A stretch of DNA of 64,000 nt from positions 186,001-250,000 of the forward strand of contig NZ_JBKQWY010000002.1 in the NCBI RefSeq assembly GCF_047308265.1, given 5' to 3'. Every line of letters starts with the position of its first letter. The stretch's first letter is position 1. A program made the position numbers and the translations under genes. The notes beneath the pieces were generated by a model that had not been told where the DNA came from, made no database searches, and saw only the letters and a program-made list of their open reading frames with translations. Below, one piece after another: positions 51,124 through 59,741 of this stretch. The stretch is from Maricaulis sp047308265. Its GTDB lineage: Bacteria > Pseudomonadota > Alphaproteobacteria > Caulobacterales > Maricaulaceae.

Positions 51124-52107
51124 TCAGGCGGGATCGATATCCAGCTCGCTTGCGTCTTTTGGCGCGGCGGCACGGCGAAGTCGATCATTGATCGCTTCCC
51201 CCAATCCGGTTGGCGGAATGGGAGCAACAGCAATGCGCCGGGCCCCGTCCGCGTCAAGTTTGCGCAGATATGCAAAAAGATGGCTTGCCGCCTCGGCCAG
51301 ATCGCCGCGCGCCGACAGGTTGAGATCACCGGCAATATCGCCAAACCCCAACCAGACCTCATCCGGTTTGACGGTGCGGGCATTGAGACGTACCGGAGCG
51401 TTGGGCGCGTAATGGCTTTTGAGCATGCCGGGACTGGCAGGGGCATGGCCGTCGCCAGCCCGTGCAAGAGGCCCGGTGACAGCCTCTATGACATTCCGGT
51501 CCAGCCCGCCCGGGCGCAGAAGTGTGGCCTGATCAGTCTCGGTTGAGGTGCCGACGGCGATAACGGTGGATTCGAGGCCAACCGGGCAAGGGCCGCCATC
51601 GAGCACCAGGTCGATCTTCGTTCCCAGGCCGTCGAGCACATGTTGGGCTGTTGTCGGGCTGACCCCGCCGGACGGATTGGCGCTGGGGGCCACCAGGGGG
51701 CGGTCGAGGCGCGCGATGAGCGCTCGGGCCGCGGGATGACGGGGCGCGCGCAGGGCCAGGGTGTCGAGACCGGCCGTTGCCAGTTCGCTGACAGGAGCCG
51801 TGTCACGCCGGGGCAGGACCAGCGTCATCGGGCCGGGCCAGAATTCTTCCATCAACCGCCGCGCGAGCGGGGGAATATGCGCGAGACGCTCGGCCATCGC
51901 GATGTCTGTGACATGGGAAATCAGGGGGTTGAAACGCGGGCGTCCCTTGGCGGCATAAAGCCGGGCCACGGCGTCTCCCTGGCCAGCATCGGCAGCAAGC
52001 CCGTAAACGGTCTCGGTGGGCATGCCCACAAGCCCGCCGGCACGGATAATGTCCGCGGCCCGGTCGAGGGCATGGGCTTGGTCGGCGGGCAGGAGGGGCG
52101 CAGTCAT
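51124..52107 (-). CDS. L-threonylcarbamoyladenylate synthase, Sua5 type
   Basis: The enzyme makes threonylcarbamoyl-AMP from threonine, bicarbonate and ATP, the first step of tRNA t6A37 synthesis. The 327-residue protein has the YrdC domain (GGLVGMPTETVYGLAADAGQ, YAAKGRPRFNPLISHVTDI, PLVAPSANPSGGVSPT) and a C-terminal Sua5 domain after SPGMLKSHYAPNAPVRL. The long form is Sua5; short TsaC lacks the second domain. It leads the FAD-dehydrogenase gene. Confidence 0.95.
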   Translation of the reverse strand: MTAPLLPADQAHALDRAADIIRAGGLVGMPTETVYGLAADAGQGDAVARLYAAKGRPRFNPLISHVTDIAMAERLAHIPPLARRLMEEFWPGPMTLVLPRRDTAPVSELATAGLDTLALRAPRHPAARALIARLDRPLVAPSANPSGGVSPTTAQHVLDGLGTKIDLVLDGGPCPVGLESTVIAVGTSTETDQATLLRPGGLDRNVIEAVTGPLARAGDGHAPASPGMLKSHYAPNAPVRLNARTVKPDEVWLGFGDIAGDLNLSARGDLAEAASHLFAYLRKLDADGARRIAVAPIPPTGLGEAINDRLRRAAAPKDASELDIDPA

Positions 52108-52144
52108 GCCGTTGAGTTACGCCCCTCTTGAGGGTCGGGCAAGC

Positions 52145-52696
52145 CTAGTCGGCCGCCGCATCCGCTTCGATATGCAGGTGGAGGGTGAGTGTGGCGGCGA
52201 CATCCCCCCAGCTGGACGAGGCGACGTTATAGTCCGCACGGGCCAGTTCGGCTTCGGCCTCGGCAATCGCGCGACCATTCTCGATTTCCAGCGTGAAAGG
52301 CAGAATGAAGGGACGGGTCACGTCCTTGATGGTCAGTTCGCCATGGGCCTCGTATCCCGCGTCGGTGGCCCGGATGTCCTCGGATACAAACCGGGCATGC
52401 GGATAGGTTTCAGGCGCAAGTCCGTCGCTGGAAAGCATATTCTGTTCGATGTCTCCGCCCCCGGTCGATCCTGTCGCCGTGTCGACGATGGCATTGATAC
52501 GGGCGGCCGACAGATCGGACGGGTCGAGCGTGATCTCGGCGGAGAAATCAGGGAAACGCCCCTCGACGGTTTGTCCGAAGGCTTCGGTTTCAAATCCGAC
52601 CTGGGACGCGGCCTGATCTACCACCCAGTCCTGGGCGAAAACAGGCAGGGCAAGGGCCGGGGTCACCAGCACGGCGAGAGAGAGTTTACGCAACAT
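52145..52696 (-). CDS. YceI-family periplasmic protein
   Basis: The 183-residue protein has a signal peptide (RKLSLAVLVTPALALPVFAQ) and a YceI lipocalin-like domain, with VVDQAASQVGFETEAFGQTV, FPDFSAEITLDPSDL and YEAHGELTIKDVTRPFILPF. YceI proteins bind polyisoprenoid lipids, including quinone-like molecules. It lies 4 bp after a cytochrome b561 gene that is flanked on the other side by another YceI protein. Confidence 0.9.
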   Translation of the reverse strand: MLRKLSLAVLVTPALALPVFAQDWVVDQAASQVGFETEAFGQTVEGRFPDFSAEITLDPSDLSAARINAIVDTATGSTGGGDIEQNMLSSDGLAPETYPHARFVSEDIRATDAGYEAHGELTIKDVTRPFILPFTLEIENGRAIAEAEAELARADYNVASSSWGDVAATLTLHLHIEADAAAD

Positions 52697-52700
52697 GGGG

Positions 52701-53279
52701 TCAGTCCTTCAGGAAGGGGATCATGCGAGCCAGAAGATTGTCCCGGTCCACGAATTGGTGTTTGAGCGCCGCTCCGGCATGCAGGGCCGTGAGCAGGAGA
52801 ATGGCCCAGCCGCCTGCGCCGTGCAGGCTCAGAATGGTTGTTTCCAGCACCTCATCCTGGGGGATGGGCAGTTTGGGCAGTACAAGATCGGGATTATTGA
52901 ACATCAGGCTCGGGAAGGGCGATGCGGATGAGCCCAGCCAACCGCCCAGCGGCATGCCGATCATCAGCGCGTAGAACGCCCAGTGCGTGGCCGACGCCAC
53001 ACGGCGTTCCCAGTTTTTCATGCCCGCGGGCAGGGCAGGCGGTGTGTGGGTCAGGCGCCATCCCAGCCGCACCAGGCTTAGCAACAGGATGATCATGCCG
53101 AATGTCTTGTGACCATTATAGGCGGCCTGGACATCGGCAAAGGATACGCCGCCGCCCGACAGGGCCGCCTCGCGCAGGCCTTCCATATACCAGCCGTAAA
53201 ACACCATGCCGATCAGCGAGACGGCGAGCAGCCAGTGTAGCGCCATGGCGACGAGGTCGTAGCGTCGGTTCATTGTCAT
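52701..53279 (-). CDS. Cytochrome b561-type membrane protein
   Basis: The 192-residue protein has four membrane helices and histidines placed for haem: His15, His57, His99, His153 and His167, with further His174. It matches the bacterial cytochrome b561 (CybB) family, which moves electrons between quinol and superoxide or other acceptors. The start at 53279 overlaps the upstream YceI-lipoprotein stop as ATGA. The YceI-b561-YceI order is a recurrent partnership. Confidence 0.9.
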   Translation of the reverse strand: MTMNRRYDLVAMALHWLLAVSLIGMVFYGWYMEGLREAALSGGGVSFADVQAAYNGHKTFGMIILLLSLVRLGWRLTHTPPALPAGMKNWERRVASATHWAFYALMIGMPLGGWLGSSASPFPSLMFNNPDLVLPKLPIPQDEVLETTILSLHGAGGWAILLLTALHAGAALKHQFVDRDNLLARMIPFLKD

Positions 53280-53887
53280 TCAGCCTCTCCCCCTTCGAGG
53301 AATTCCGCTTCGATGCGAATGCGAACAGTGTGTCCGAGTATAGTCTCGGGCAGGGATCCGATGCCATGCGACCGGCGGTCCACCTCCATGCGGGCGCTGA
53401 ACCCCATGGCGTTGCGTCCTTCGAGAGGGTTGAACAGCCCGCCATTGAACGTGATGTCCATCACCGCCTCGCTGGCCTGGCCCTTCATGTAGAGCGTGCC
53501 ATAGGCGCGGCCCTCGGTCTCGCCGGTGATCTCGATACGCTGCGACACGAAACGGATCTGCGGATGCGCATCGGCCCGGAACCAGTCCTCTGCCAGTTCG
53601 CGGTCGAATGCGGTATCCCCGGTTGATATCGAGTGCGGATCGATGATCGCGGTGAGCTGGGCGGCGTCGGGGCGGGCCGGATCAAACTCCAGGCTGGCGT
53701 CCACCGTGTCGAAGCGTCCGACATACCAGGACAGGCCAAAATGCTGGACCTCCCAGACCACGCTGGCATGGGCCGGGTCGAGTTGCCAGGACCCGGCGGG
53801 CAAGCGTTCGGGGTCTGTCGTCGGCGTGGCACACGCAACGAGCAGGCTTACGCTTACGTAAACGGCAAAAGCTTGAATCCATCTCAT
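53276..53887 (-). CDS. YceI-family lipoprotein
   Basis: The 203-residue protein has the lipobox LLVACA after a short signal (AFAVYVSVSLLVAC). The YceI domain has WQLDPAHASVVWEVQHFGLS, YVGRFDTVDASLEFDPARPD and RAYGTLYMKGQASEAVMDIT. It differs from the second YceI in being lipid-anchored, so the two may sit on different membrane faces. It is the first gene of the YceI-b561-YceI operon. Confidence 0.88.
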   Translation of the reverse strand: MRWIQAFAVYVSVSLLVACATPTTDPERLPAGSWQLDPAHASVVWEVQHFGLSWYVGRFDTVDASLEFDPARPDAAQLTAIIDPHSISTGDTAFDRELAEDWFRADAHPQIRFVSQRIEITGETEGRAYGTLYMKGQASEAVMDITFNGGLFNPLEGRNAMGFSARMEVDRRSHGIGSLPETILGHTVRIRIEAEFLEGGEAE

Positions 53888-54027
53888 GAAACGACTATGC
53901 GTTGGCGCGCAGGCGCTGGGAAGTCACCTTTCCCGATGCAGGCGTAAAAACATAATTTCCGATCTCGCCATTGCCGCCGGTGGCGTTATCTTCAGTCCCA
54001 GACCGCATCCCTAAGCAGGAGAATGAC

Positions 54028-55788
54028 ATGTCCTATCGCGCCCCCGTGGACGATATCCGCTTTGTTCTGGAAGAAGTCGTCGCCGTCGACAGTCTGAAGG
54101 CGACCGGTGCGTTTGATGAATTCTCCGAAGACCTGGCGCAGGCGATTCTCGATGAGGCCGCCAAGCTGACCAATGACGTGCTCGCGCCGATCAATCGCAC
54201 GGGGGATACCCAGGGCGCGCGGCTGGATGATGGTGTCGTCACCACGCCGGACGGTTTCAAAGAGGCCTATGCCACATTTGTGGAAGGGGGGTGGCAGGGG
54301 CTGCAATTCCCCGTCGATCATGGCGGTATGGGATTGCCCAAGGCGCTGGGCGTAGCGGTGCTGGAAATGATCCAGTCGGCAAACATGGCATTTGGTCTGG
54401 GCCCGATGCTGACCTTTGGAGCCATCGAAGCCCTGCTGGCACACGGCTCCACCGAGCAGCAAGAGATGTATCTGCCCAAACTCCTGTCGGGTGAGTGGAC
54501 CGCCACGATGAACCTGACCGAACCCCATGCGGGCTCCGATGTCGGCGCCCTGCGGTCGCGGGCTGAACCCAATGGTGACGGTTCCTGGTCGGTGTCCGGA
54601 CAGAAGATCTACATCACCTGGGGTGAGCACGACTGTACCGACAATATCATTCACCTGGTGCTGGCCCGTACACCGGACAGCCCCGCCGGGACCAAGGGGA
54701 TCTCGCTCTTTCTTGTGCCGAAATTCCTCGAAGATGGCAGCCGCAATAGCGTCAAGGCGATTGGGCTGGAACACAAGCTGGGCATTCACGGCTCACCGAC
54801 CTGCACCATGGAATACGCCAACGCCACGGGGTGGCTGATCGGTGAGGAAAATGCCGGCATGCGCTGCATGTTCACGATGATGAATTCGGCCCGTATGAAT
54901 GTGGGTGTTCAAGGTGTCGGTATTGCCGAACGCGCCTACCAGCAGGCACTGGCCTATGCGAAGGATCGCACACAGGGCCGCGCGGTCGGTATGGACGGGC
55001 CGGGACCGCACGCCATTATCAACCATCCCGATATCCAGCGGTCCCTAGTCATGATGCGTGCGAAGATCATGGCGGCGCGGGCTATCTGCATGGCGTGTGC
55101 TGTGGCTGCAGACCTCGCCGAGCATTCCGATGACCCGGACGAGAAAGCGGCGGCCAAGCGCCGCGAAGACATGCTGATCCCGATCGCCAAGGCCTGGTCG
55201 ACGGATATCGGCGTGGCCGTGGCATCGGAAGGGATCCAGATCCACGGGGGCATGGGCTTTATCGAGGAAACCGGCGCGGCCCAGCATCTGCGCGATGCGC
55301 GGATCGCTCCGATCTATGAAGGTACCAATGGTATCCAGGCGATTGATCTGGTCGGTCGCAAGCTGTCGATGGCGGGCGGCAAGGCGTTCGAAGAACTCTA
55401 TGACGATATCGAACAGACCATCGAGGCATGTGGCACGTCATCCCACCCCGATCTGCCGCCTCTCGCTGAACGTCTTGAAGACAGTCTGGATTCCCTGAAA
55501 GAAGCCGTCAGCTGGCTGCAGCAATCGGATCTGGAAGACAAGCTGATCGGCGCGACACCGTTCCAGACGCTGGCGGGTGAGGTGATCGGGGGCTGGATGC
55601 TGTGTGTGGCCGCTGTTGCGGCGCGTCGTCGTCAGAAGGAAAACATCGGGGATCCGGCCTTCGCGGCTTCGCAGATCGCCCTGGCCAATGTCTATGCCGA
55701 GGCTGTGCTGACGCTCTCGCCATCCCGGGTGGATGACATCACGATGAGCCATGACATGTTCACGGCCGTGGGGATAGGCGCGGAGTAA
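54028..55788 (+). CDS. Acyl-CoA dehydrogenase (DmdC-like)
   Basis: The 586-residue enzyme starts MSYRAPVDDIRFVLEEVVAV and has the long N-terminal extension and C-terminal Acyl-CoA_dh_C part of the DmdC-type family. Motifs include MNLTEPHAGSDVGALRSRAE, KIYITWGEHD, LGIHGSPTCTMEY and the catalytic-Glu region IYEGTNGIQAIDLVGRKL. DmdC oxidises 3-methylmercaptopropionyl-CoA in marine DMSP breakdown, but many homologues handle ordinary fatty acyl-CoA, so the substrate is open. A terminator follows. Confidence 0.92.
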   Translation: MSYRAPVDDIRFVLEEVVAVDSLKATGAFDEFSEDLAQAILDEAAKLTNDVLAPINRTGDTQGARLDDGVVTTPDGFKEAYATFVEGGWQGLQFPVDHGGMGLPKALGVAVLEMIQSANMAFGLGPMLTFGAIEALLAHGSTEQQEMYLPKLLSGEWTATMNLTEPHAGSDVGALRSRAEPNGDGSWSVSGQKIYITWGEHDCTDNIIHLVLARTPDSPAGTKGISLFLVPKFLEDGSRNSVKAIGLEHKLGIHGSPTCTMEYANATGWLIGEENAGMRCMFTMMNSARMNVGVQGVGIAERAYQQALAYAKDRTQGRAVGMDGPGPHAIINHPDIQRSLVMMRAKIMAARAICMACAVAADLAEHSDDPDEKAAAKRREDMLIPIAKAWSTDIGVAVASEGIQIHGGMGFIEETGAAQHLRDARIAPIYEGTNGIQAIDLVGRKLSMAGGKAFEELYDDIEQTIEACGTSSHPDLPPLAERLEDSLDSLKEAVSWLQQSDLEDKLIGATPFQTLAGEVIGGWMLCVAAVAARRRQKENIGDPAFAASQIALANVYAEAVLTLSPSRVDDITMSHDMFTAVGIGAE

Positions 55789-55814
55789 CCGCTTTTCGGT
55801 TCTCATTTGTAGCG

Positions 55815-55840
55815 AACGGGCCGGCCTGCCGGCCCGTTTT
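55815..55840 (+). terminator. Rho-independent terminator after the acyl-CoA dehydrogenase
   Basis: ACGGGCCGGC pairs perfectly with GCCGGCCCGT around CT and is followed by TTT, 27 bp after the stop. A strong, simple terminator. Confidence 0.88.
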
Positions 55841-55890
55841 GATTCAGCCTCAGATCTGGTGGGGCCAGAGTTGATACGGTGGCAGGAGCG

Positions 55891-56274
55891 TCAGATCCAG
55901 AAACCGTGAGGATCGGCAACCGCCTCGCCTTGCGCCAGCTTGACCAGTCCTGCCGCGCTGCGAACCAGCACCCAGACCCAAAGCGCGAGCCCCAGAAGTC
56001 CCGCCAGGGGGGCTCCGACGATGGTGACCGTCAAGATGGCACAGATCACAACGCCGACCAGGGCGATCCAGAAGGTGCGGATCTGGTAGGTATAGTGGGA
56101 GGTCATCCAGTGGGTTGCGTCTTCCCGGCGGGCATAGGCCAGAATGACTGCGATGATAGAGGTGATGCCCGTGACATTTCCCAGGATGAGCAGGACATAA
56201 TTGATGATGCCGATGACACGGTCATCTCGGTCACGCGGCAGCGCCTCGGATGGTTCGTAAATCGTCTGGCTCAT
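55891..56274 (-). CDS. DUF4870-like membrane protein
   Basis: The 127-residue protein has three hydrophobic segments. The sequence VIGIINYVLLILGNVTGITS, then IIAVILAYARREDATHWMTS with HYTYQIRTFWIALV, is typical of DUF4870-type proteins. Function unknown. AGGAGA precedes the ATG at 56274; an in-frame upstream start is less supported. It stands alone and converges on the acyl-CoA dehydrogenase. Confidence 0.8.
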   Translation of the reverse strand: MSQTIYEPSEALPRDRDDRVIGIINYVLLILGNVTGITSIIAVILAYARREDATHWMTSHYTYQIRTFWIALVGVVICAILTVTIVGAPLAGLLGLALWVWVLVRSAAGLVKLAQGEAVADPHGFWI

Positions 56275-56463
56275 TGTGCATCTCCTTGCCTGTCCCGACA
56301 CTATGCGTGAAGGCCCATCTGCCTAGTGGGATTGTCCCGAAACCCGTCCCGATGGCGTCTCAATGTCACGGCTCACGCAATTCCGCTCTGGATGCGGTGT
56401 TTCGGCCTTGTTTTCGCCCATACGCTTGGCCAACATGGCGCAGAAATGAAACGGCAGGTTGGT

Positions 56464-56670
56464 ATGATCCGCACTTATGCACCTCTCGCCCTGATCCTGG
56501 GTGGTCTGGCCCTCTACGGGCTTGCACTCGTGCTCTCGATGAGTGGTGTGTGGCGCGCCGGTTTTCCGGCCTCGATTTATGTCGCTTGCCTGTCGGCCCT
56601 TCCGGCTCTGGGACTGGCGTGGATGTATGTGCGCTCCTGGACGCAAGGCCAGGCCGACGCGGAACACTGA
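56464..56670 (+). CDS. Small two-helix membrane protein of unknown function
   Basis: The 68-residue reading has two hydrophobic helices (LALILGGLALYGLALVLSMS and IYVACLSALPALGLAWMYV) with a short polar end. I start at the ATG at 56464; an ATG at 56446 gives six more residues. Neither has a strong ribosome site. Its stop lies inside a 17-bp tandem repeat that runs toward ybjQ. No family was recognised. Confidence 0.55.
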   Translation: MIRTYAPLALILGGLALYGLALVLSMSGVWRAGFPASIYVACLSALPALGLAWMYVRSWTQGQADAEH

Positions 56671-56714
56671 CTGACGAGACACACTGACTGCAGAGTCACA
56701 CTGACGGACAGGGG
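56664..56714 (+). repeat. Three imperfect 17-bp tandem repeats
   Basis: Units beginning ACACTGAC start at 56664, 56681 and 56698, exactly 17 bp apart. The first two read ACACTGACTGACGAGAC and ACACTGACTGCAGAGTC; the third runs ACACTGACGGACAGGGG into the ybjQ ribosome site. The first unit includes the TGA stop of the preceding gene. Confidence 0.75.
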
Positions 56715-56726
56715 GAGGTCCGGCTC

Positions 56727-57041
56727 ATGATTGTAACAATGGCTGATTCGATTGCCGGTCGCGAAATCGAAACAGAACTGGGCGTGGCCCGGGGCAATGT
56801 CGTGCGTGCCCGCTTTTTCGGCCGCGATTTCATTGCCGGCCTTCGCAATATTGTTGGCGGTGAAGTGCCGGAATACACGAAGCTTCTGGCGGAATCGCGT
56901 GAGCAGGCGCTCGATCGCATGGTTCGTCATGCCGAGGAGTTGGGCGCGGATGGTGTTGTGACCTTCCGTCTGACCACATCCACCGTGATGGACGGGGCCG
57001 CTGAAATCCTCGCCTATGGAACCGCAGTGAAACTGAAATGA
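56727..57041 (+). CDS. ybjQ: YbjQ-family (UPF0145) protein
   Basis: The 104-residue protein matches YbjQ: ADSIAGREIETELGVARGNV, ARFFGRDFIAGLRNIVGGEV, LLAESREQALDRMVRHAEEL and GADGVVTFRLTTSTVMDGAA. The fold forms pentamers in known structures, sometimes called a heavy-metal-binding domain; its role is unclear. GGGGGAGG lies 10 nt before the ATG. Its stop overlaps lepB as ATGA, so signal peptidase and YbjQ are co-translated here. Confidence 0.92.
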   Translation: MIVTMADSIAGREIETELGVARGNVVRARFFGRDFIAGLRNIVGGEVPEYTKLLAESREQALDRMVRHAEELGADGVVTFRLTTSTVMDGAAEILAYGTAVKLK

Positions 57042-57808
57042 TGTCCAATATGTCTGGTGTTTTAGGCCGCGCTGCCGGCGAAATCGTTGAGATCGGCCGC
57101 TTTCTTGCCGGTGTGGTTATGGTGTGGCTGGGTTTGGTGACGGTCGGCTTTGCCGCCTTTCACATCCCGTCCGAAAGCATGCAGCCCTCGCTGGAAGTCC
57201 GCGATCGGGTTCTGGTGTCGAAATGGGCCTATGGCTATTCCGTACATTCCCTTCCGCTGGGGCTGGGATATCTGTTGCCGGATAATTGGGATGGTCGCAT
57301 TGCCTGGGGCTCGCCGAAACGTGGCGATGTCGTTGTTCTGCGCGATGAGAACCAGCCGGATGGACGTCCGCGCAATCTCATCAAACGCGTGATCGGCCTG
57401 CCGGGGGATACGGTCGAGGTGCGTGGCGGTCTGCTCTATCTCAACGGGACGCCGGTCGAACGCACGATCGTGGATCTGCGCCGCTATCGCGAACACACCT
57501 TCAACCAGCTGGTCTCGGTGACCCACTACGAGGAAACCCTGCCGGGCGGGCGGTCCTATTCCATCTATGAACGCACCGATACCTATCCGCTGGACAATTT
57601 TGGTCCGGTCACGGTTGAGGACGGCGCGGTGTTTGTGATGGGCGATAACCGTGATGCCTCTCGCGACAGCCGGGCATCGGGTGGGCCGGGCTTCGTGCCG
57701 CTGGAGAATATTGTCGGCCGTGCGGAGACGGTGATTTTCACGCTCGCCTCGTGCCGCCGCGAAGATGGATTGTATTGTCCGCGCGGTCGGGTCTGGCGCG
57801 GGCTCTAG
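57038..57808 (+). CDS. lepB: Signal peptidase I
   Basis: LepB cleaves Sec and Tat signal peptides at the periplasmic face. The 256-residue protein has a membrane helix (FLAGVVMVWLGLVTVGFAAF), catalytic Ser47 in IPSESMQPSL, Lys116 in LIKRVIGLPGD, and the MGDNRDASRDSR box. A C-terminal CRREDGLYCP pair of cysteines may form a disulphide. Start codons ATG-ATG at 57038 and 57041 are both possible. It is translationally coupled to ybjQ. Whether it is the only copy cannot be told. Confidence 0.93.
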   Translation: MMSNMSGVLGRAAGEIVEIGRFLAGVVMVWLGLVTVGFAAFHIPSESMQPSLEVRDRVLVSKWAYGYSVHSLPLGLGYLLPDNWDGRIAWGSPKRGDVVVLRDENQPDGRPRNLIKRVIGLPGDTVEVRGGLLYLNGTPVERTIVDLRRYREHTFNQLVSVTHYEETLPGGRSYSIYERTDTYPLDNFGPVTVEDGAVFVMGDNRDASRDSRASGGPGFVPLENIVGRAETVIFTLASCRREDGLYCPRGRVWRGL

Positions 57809-57855
57809 CTTCGGTCTAGCCTTCCCCGCACAAAACCATAAACGGGGAGTCGACC

Positions 57856-58728
57856 ATGAGCCTGAAGGGCAAAACAATCTTCATCACGGGCGCCAGCCGC
57901 GGTATTGGCCTTGCCATCGCCGAACGCTGCGCCCGCGATGGCGCCAATATCATCATCGCGGCCAAATCCGACACGGAACATCCCAAGCTGGAAGGCACAA
58001 TCCACACGGCGGCCGCCCAGGTCGAAGCGGCGGGCGGACAGGCTCTGGCCGTCAAATGTGATGTTCGTGACGAGGCCTCAGTCGAAGCGGCTGTGGCAGC
58101 AGGCGCCGAGCGTTTTGGCGGTATTGATGTGGTGGTCAACAATGCGTCGGCGATCTTCCCGATGCCGACCCCGCATGTGCCGATGAAACGCTATGACCTG
58201 ATGCATCAGGTCAACGGGCGCGGGACCTTTCTCGTCACACAGAAATGTCTGCCCTGGTTGGAGAAATCCGAAAACCCGCACATTCTCGCCTTGTCGCCGC
58301 CGCTGGACATGCGTCCGATGTGGTTCGGTCCGCACGTCGCCTATACCAGCGCGAAATACCAGATGAGCCTGTGCATTCTGGGGTGGGCGGAAGAGTTCAA
58401 GGGCCGGATCGCGGCGAATGCGATCTGGCCGCGCACCGCCGTGGCGACGGCGGCCATTGCCAATGTTCTGGCCGATGAGGCGGCGTTCAAACAATGCCGC
58501 AAACCGGAGATCCTGGCGGACACGGCCTATCATGTGATCACCAAGCCGGCGGCCGAGTTCAGCGGGAATTTCCTGATTGATGACAGCTTCTTGGTCTCTG
58601 AAGGCATTACCGATCTGGACCAGTACAGTGTCGAGCCTGGTCTGGAACTCATGCCGGACTTCTTTGTGCCGGAAGAACCCGCAGCACCCGACGGCGTGCG
58701 GATCATGAATCTCAATCCACAGCACTGA
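57856..58728 (+). CDS. Short-chain dehydrogenase, HSDL2-like
   Basis: The 290-residue SDR has TGASRGIG, the VVVNNASAIFPMPTPHVPMK block, and an active site in ALSPPLDMRPMWFGPHVAYT followed by SAKYQMS, where Tyr and Lys are spaced by three. The long LEGTIHTAAAQVEAAGGQAL insert and NAIWPRTAVATAAIANVLAD are typical of the hydroxysteroid-dehydrogenase-like-2 group, of which the human member is peroxisomal. Substrate unknown, possibly a fatty acyl or steroid-like ketone. It precedes an HDAC-family gene by 18 bp. Confidence 0.9.
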   Translation: MSLKGKTIFITGASRGIGLAIAERCARDGANIIIAAKSDTEHPKLEGTIHTAAAQVEAAGGQALAVKCDVRDEASVEAAVAAGAERFGGIDVVVNNASAIFPMPTPHVPMKRYDLMHQVNGRGTFLVTQKCLPWLEKSENPHILALSPPLDMRPMWFGPHVAYTSAKYQMSLCILGWAEEFKGRIAANAIWPRTAVATAAIANVLADEAAFKQCRKPEILADTAYHVITKPAAEFSGNFLIDDSFLVSEGITDLDQYSVEPGLELMPDFFVPEEPAAPDGVRIMNLNPQH

Positions 58729-58746
58729 TCCGTCGCGGAGGTTGAT

Positions 58747-59673
58747 GTGAGAACCGCTGTGTATGAGAGCCGTCTGAGCCTCTCGCATCGCGTGCCTGTG
58801 GGGCATCCCGAACATCCCGGGCGTCATGCAGCGATAAAGGCGGCTCTCGCCGACCTGCCGGGATTGGGGTGGCGTGAGCCAGCGCCGGGACATATCGATC
58901 AGGTCCGGCGGTTCCATACGCCGGATCATGTGGATCGTATTCTGCATGCCCTGCCGGAGTTCGGTCCGGATGTTCAACTGGATGCGGATACGCATTTGTC
59001 CACTGATTCACCCGCTGCCGGTTTGATGGCGGTGGGCAGTGCGTGTGCCGCGGTCGACGCGGTGATGGCGGGTGAGCTGGATGCAGGCTTCATCCTGGCC
59101 CGGCCGCCCGGACATCACGCCGAACCGAATCGCCCGATGGGGTTTTGCCTCTTCAACACGGTAGCATGCGCCGCTTTGCACGCACTCGATGTGCAGGGCC
59201 TGGACCGTGTCGCCATTGTCGATATCGATGTGCACCATGGCAATGGCACGCAATGCCTGTCCGAGCGCGATGAGCGGGTCCTGTTTGCCAGCCTCCACCA
59301 AGCCCCTCTGTATCCGGGCACCGGATCACCCGGAGAGACCGGCCTCAATGGCAATGTCGTGAATGTGCAATTGCGTGAAGGATTGTCGGGACTGGCCTGG
59401 CGGGGCGCTTTCGAGGCGGGGGTCATACCCGCGCTCAAGGCGTTCAAGCCGGAATTCCTGTTTGTCAGTGCGGGCTTTGATGCCCATGTCGATGATCCGC
59501 TGGCGGGGTTGCAGCTGCGTGATGCGGATTATGCCTGGGCCGGGGAGCGCTTGGCGGGTCTTGCGAAAGAATGCGCATCTTCGCGACTTGTCTCCGTGTT
59601 GGAGGGCGGATACGACTGCGACGCGCTCGGGCGCTCGGTGCGGTCCTATCTGACTGCGATCGAGGCCGTCTGA
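58747..59673 (+). CDS. Histone-deacetylase-family (class II-like) amidohydrolase
   Basis: The 308-residue zinc enzyme shows HDAC motifs: RPPGHHAEPNRPMGFCLFN, IVDIDVHHGNGTQ with metal Asp and His, and SAGFDAHVDDPLAG with another Asp. Bacterial members deacetylate acetylpolyamines, acetyl-lysine or similar amides; the name does not imply histones. It starts with GTG (58747) with GGAGG 5 nt before. It lies upstream of xseB-ispA-dxs, with a phosphatase gene between, an order I recall in other alphaproteobacteria. Confidence 0.92.
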   Translation: MRTAVYESRLSLSHRVPVGHPEHPGRHAAIKAALADLPGLGWREPAPGHIDQVRRFHTPDHVDRILHALPEFGPDVQLDADTHLSTDSPAAGLMAVGSACAAVDAVMAGELDAGFILARPPGHHAEPNRPMGFCLFNTVACAALHALDVQGLDRVAIVDIDVHHGNGTQCLSERDERVLFASLHQAPLYPGTGSPGETGLNGNVVNVQLREGLSGLAWRGAFEAGVIPALKAFKPEFLFVSAGFDAHVDDPLAGLQLRDADYAWAGERLAGLAKECASSRLVSVLEGGYDCDALGRSVRSYLTAIEAV

Positions 59674-59741
59674 CCTCATTTTCAGTGTCCGGAGCGGAGA
59701 GGGCGTTCCGCATACGCTCTGCCGCCCTCTCGGGAAAGACC

